From assembly GCF_000719705.1 (NCBI RefSeq), contig NZ_JOHO01000058.1, forward strand, positions 1 to 43,893: a stretch of DNA of 43,893 nucleotides, in the 5' to 3' direction. The notes under the pieces were generated by a model. The model saw nothing but the letters and a program-made list of their open reading frames with translations, searched no databases and had not been told where the DNA came from. This DNA is from Streptomyces sp. NRRL S-350. Lineage in GTDB: Bacteria > Actinomycetota > Actinomycetes > Streptomycetales > Streptomycetaceae. The position numbers and the translations under genes are program-made. This document shows, piece by piece, positions 41,651-43,893 of this stretch (the first letter of the stretch is position 1; the number at the start of each line of letters is the position of its first letter).

Positions 41651-43249
41651 CTACGCGGACGTGCCCGCGTCGTCCGCCGGGTGGAGGGCGGCCAGCTCGA
41701 CCTCCGCCGGGCTGGGCTTGCGCTTCGGCAGGAAGAGCAGGGTGAGGACCGCGCAGACCCCGAGGATGGCGGCGCTGGCCACCAGCGACTGGGTCATGCC
41801 GTGGGCGTAGGCGGTGTTCGCCGCCTGGGTCAGCCGCCCGCCGGCGTCGGCCGGCAGGCCGCCGGCCACTCCGTGGGCACCGGCCACGCTGGCCGAGGCG
41901 GCGTCACGGGCCGCGCCGGGCAGGTCGCGCACCGCGTCGACGATCTTGTCCCGGTAGCCGCTGTTGAGCATGCTGCCGATGATGGCGGAGCTGAACGACA
42001 CCGCGATGTTCTGCATGGTGCGGGACATGCCGTTGCCGGTGCCGGCCTGGGAGAGCGGCAGCGCGGAGAGGACCACGTCCACCGAGAGCGGGATGCTCAG
42101 GCCGAGACCGAGGCCGAACACCACCAGCCCGAGGGCGACGCTGCCGTAGCCGCTGTCGGCGTTCAGCTGGGAGAGCAGCACCAGGCCGACCGCGCTGACC
42201 ACCATGCCGACCAGGATGATCGGCTTGGCGCCGATCCTGCTCGCGGGCTTCTCCCCCGCCGCCGCACCGGCCAGCATCGCGCCGATCAGCGGCAGCAGCC
42301 GCACGCCCGTCGACTCGGCGGACGCGCCCTGGACCAGCTGCATGTAGGGCGTGAGCACGAACAGTCCGCCCATCATGGCGAAGCTGACCATGCCGAAGGT
42401 GATCGAGCCCCAGGTGAAGTGCCGGTTGAGGAACAGCTTCAGGTCGATCAGCGGGGAGGAGGCCTTGCGCTGCCAGAGGACGAACAGGGCGAGGAACACC
42501 AGGCCGCCGATCAGCCCGGTCAGCACCTTCGAGTCGGACCAGCCTTCGAGCGGCTGCTCGATGATGCCGTACGCCATGCCGGTGACGCCGATCGTGACCA
42601 TCGCGGCGCCGGGCCAGTCCAGCGTCGGGGCGGCCGGGTCGCGGCTCTCGGGGACCCACAGCGCGACGCCGAGCAGGCTGAGCAGCACGACCGGGCCGTT
42701 GATCAGGAAGACCCAGCCCCAGGCGAAGTGGCTGAGCATCCAGCCGCCGAGCAGCGGGCCGAGCGGCATGCCGAGCATGGTGCCGATCGTGGTGACGGTG
42801 ATCGCGCGCTTGCGCTCCTCCTCGCCGGGGAAGATGACCGGGACCAGGGCCAGCGCGAGCGTCATGATCATCGCGGCGCCGGCGCCCATCAGCGCGCGGG
42901 TGGCGATCAGGCCGTTGGCCGAGGTGACTTGACTGGCGATCACCGAGGCGATGCCGAAGACCACCAGGCCGGCCACGAGGACCTTGCGCCGGCCGATCCG
43001 GTCGCCGAGTTTGCCGGCCGGCAGCAGCAGGCCGGACCAGGCGAGGGTGTAGGAGGCGGAGATCCACTGGAGCTGGCTGTTGGAGGCGCCGAGCTCGTCC
43101 GAGAGGGTGGGCAGGGCGGTGGCCAGGACGTAGGTGTCCAGGCCGATCACGAGGATGCTCAGGGTGAGCGCGCCGAGCGCCCACCACCTGAGGGAGCCCC
43201 GCACGTCGCTCGCCCCGGACCGGGAGGTCGCAGAGCCGGTGATTGCCAT
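41651..43249 (-). CDS. MFS drug:H+ antiporter, DHA2 (EmrB/QacA) family
   Basis: A 532-residue transporter with about 14 membrane helices, the DHA2 layout. Motif A follows helix 2 as LLPAGKLGDRIGRRKVLVAG, helix 1 has LTLSILVIGLDTYVLATALPTLSDELG (a motif D1-like LDxTVVNVALP variant with Thr-Tyr), and helix 5 has motif C-like GPLLGGWMLSHFAWGWVFLINGPV. A cytoplasmic loop and hydrophilic AGAARDAASASVAG segment precede the last helix. The ATG at 43249 has GGAGAAATT upstream. It follows the TetR gene by 23 bp on the same strand, so TetR likely controls it. The role is export of a drug or of the product of the adjacent biosynthetic genes. Confidence 0.93.
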   Translation of the reverse strand: MAITGSATSRSGASDVRGSLRWWALGALTLSILVIGLDTYVLATALPTLSDELGASNSQLQWISASYTLAWSGLLLPAGKLGDRIGRRKVLVAGLVVFGIASVIASQVTSANGLIATRALMGAGAAMIMTLALALVPVIFPGEEERKRAITVTTIGTMLGMPLGPLLGGWMLSHFAWGWVFLINGPVVLLSLLGVALWVPESRDPAAPTLDWPGAAMVTIGVTGMAYGIIEQPLEGWSDSKVLTGLIGGLVFLALFVLWQRKASSPLIDLKLFLNRHFTWGSITFGMVSFAMMGGLFVLTPYMQLVQGASAESTGVRLLPLIGAMLAGAAAGEKPASRIGAKPIILVGMVVSAVGLVLLSQLNADSGYGSVALGLVVFGLGLGLSIPLSVDVVLSALPLSQAGTGNGMSRTMQNIAVSFSSAIIGSMLNSGYRDKIVDAVRDLPGAARDAASASVAGAHGVAGGLPADAGGRLTQAANTAYAHGMTQSLVASAAILGVCAVLTLLFLPKRKPSPAEVELAALHPADDAGTSA

Positions 43250-43272
43250 CGGAATTTCTCCTGTTCGGTGGT

Positions 43273-43893
43273 TCAGTAGGCGCGCTGGAGCTGTTCGCGG
43301 TGGCCGTCGGCCATCGCCTGGAACATTGCGGTGACCCGGGCGTTGAGCTTGGCCAGGTCGGCGGAGTCGGGCGGGGTGTCGTTCTCCAGCGAGCGGCGCA
43401 GCACGTACGCCAGGAGGTCGGCGCGTGCTTCCAGCGGGAGCCCGTCGTCCTCGCCGAGTTCGTCGGCGTTGGAGAAGCCGCGGGCGACGCTCGCGAGGAT
43501 GTGCTGCGCGGTGACCCCGGACAGTTCGGGGCGCAGGATGCCCTCGTCGGCCAGCATCTGGAGGTAGTCGGGGTTCTCGGCGAGGTCCTGCTGGGCGGCG
43601 CGGACGCTCTCGTCCTGGGCGAGGTTGCCGAGGACGGCGGCGTCGGCCAGGAGCAGGGCGCGGACCAGGGGGCGGCGTACGCCTTCGAGGAAGATCACCC
43701 GCATCAGGCGGTGCGGCAGGGCGAGGGTGGGTTCCCTGCCGAGTTCGGCGACCAGGCGGTCGAACAGGCGCAGGGCCTCGCGCTGCAGGACGGCCCAGAA
43801 GAGGGCTTCGCGGGTCTTCCAGTGCAGGTAGACGGTGCCCTTGCCGATGCCGGCGCGGGAGGCGACGTCGTCGATGGTGACCCGGCGGTAGCC
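43273..43893 (-). CDS. TetR-family regulator, 5'-truncated by window edge
   Basis: The minus-strand frame runs from the right edge to TGA-like stop at 43273 and gives 206 residues. The edge sequence is the HTH of TetR proteins: GYRRVTIDDVASRAGIGKGTVYLHWKTREALFWAVLQREA, missing only the first residues. The ligand-binding part includes DRLVAELGREPTLALPHRLM, LADAAVLGNLAQDE and LADEGILRPELSGVTAQHILASVARGF, helices of the common core. The frame with an internal ATG at 43704 is only the C-terminal two-thirds, so the real start is outside the window. It is 23 bp upstream of the MFS gene and probably represses it, releasing on drug binding; the ligand is unknown. Confidence 0.9.
   Translation of the reverse strand, partial: GYRRVTIDDVASRAGIGKGTVYLHWKTREALFWAVLQREALRLFDRLVAELGREPTLALPHRLMRVIFLEGVRRPLVRALLLADAAVLGNLAQDESVRAAQQDLAENPDYLQMLADEGILRPELSGVTAQHILASVARGFSNADELGEDDGLPLEARADLLAYVLRRSLENDTPPDSADLAKLNARVTAMFQAMADGHREQLQRAY

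Overview
The window is very GC-rich DNA with strong third-position GC bias, GTG/TTG starts and Streptomyces-type gene families (SARP, MmyB-like and XRE-cupin regulators, CstR, DevR/DevS, GH65, CYP105-like P450). It is most likely chromosome from Streptomyces or Kitasatospora. I see no rRNA, tRNA, CRISPR array, transposase or phage gene. Both ends cut a gene: a GNAT gene at the left and a TetR gene at the right.

Left part (1-6.2 kb): a peptide and amino-acid utilisation block, almost all on the minus strand. It holds an aspartate/glutamate racemase, a PucR-family regulator, a truncated oligopeptide ABC ATPase, a membrane dipeptidase (M19), an M20 carboxypeptidase and a GNAT protein. The transporter is cut at its signature motif and joined to the tail of an unrelated gene, so a deletion has removed the rest of the uptake system.

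Middle-left (6.6-15.4 kb): small regulator/enzyme pairs. These are a SARP regulator with an alpha/beta hydrolase, an epoxide hydrolase with an XRE-cupin repressor and a shared palindrome, an SDR-tautomerase pair with an MmyB-like regulator, and a CstR-like persulfide sensor with two operator-like sites. The second CstR site drives only a decayed rhodanese fragment fused to the tail of a probable MMPL transporter.

Core (15.5-37.2 kb): an oxygen-limitation/dormancy island like the DosR/DevR regulon of mycobacteria and the OsdKR region of Streptomyces coelicolor. It encodes a D-lactate dehydrogenase, an Acg-type nitroreductase with a SHOCT membrane protein, two DevR-type response regulators and one DevS-type GAF kinase that keeps the heme-ligand histidine. 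It also encodes two intact universal stress proteins (USPs), a GH65 phosphorylase, an Rv1733c-like membrane protein, a flavodoxin, a GlxA-type regulator, a metallo-beta-lactamase-fold hydrolase, an FMN-binding split-barrel protein and a complete arginine deiminase operon (antiporter-arcA-arcB-arcC). Decayed copies of pyruvate formate-lyase and of USP genes lie among them. Short GGG(A/C)CC-nn-GG(G/C)CCC-like inverted repeats recur about 70-115 bp upstream of many of these genes and are candidate DevR boxes. Together the genes suggest fermentative redox balancing (lactate), substrate-level ATP from arginine, and stress protection under hypoxia.

Right part (37.3-43.9 kb): a minus-strand run of TetR regulator, DHA2-type MFS exporter, allene-oxide-cyclase-like barrel protein, FAD monooxygenase, P450, 3Fe-4S ferredoxin and a small membrane protein. 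It looks like the tailoring and export edge of a natural-product cluster that continues beyond the window. Two intergenic minisatellites, each four copies of a 17-bp unit, lie inside it.
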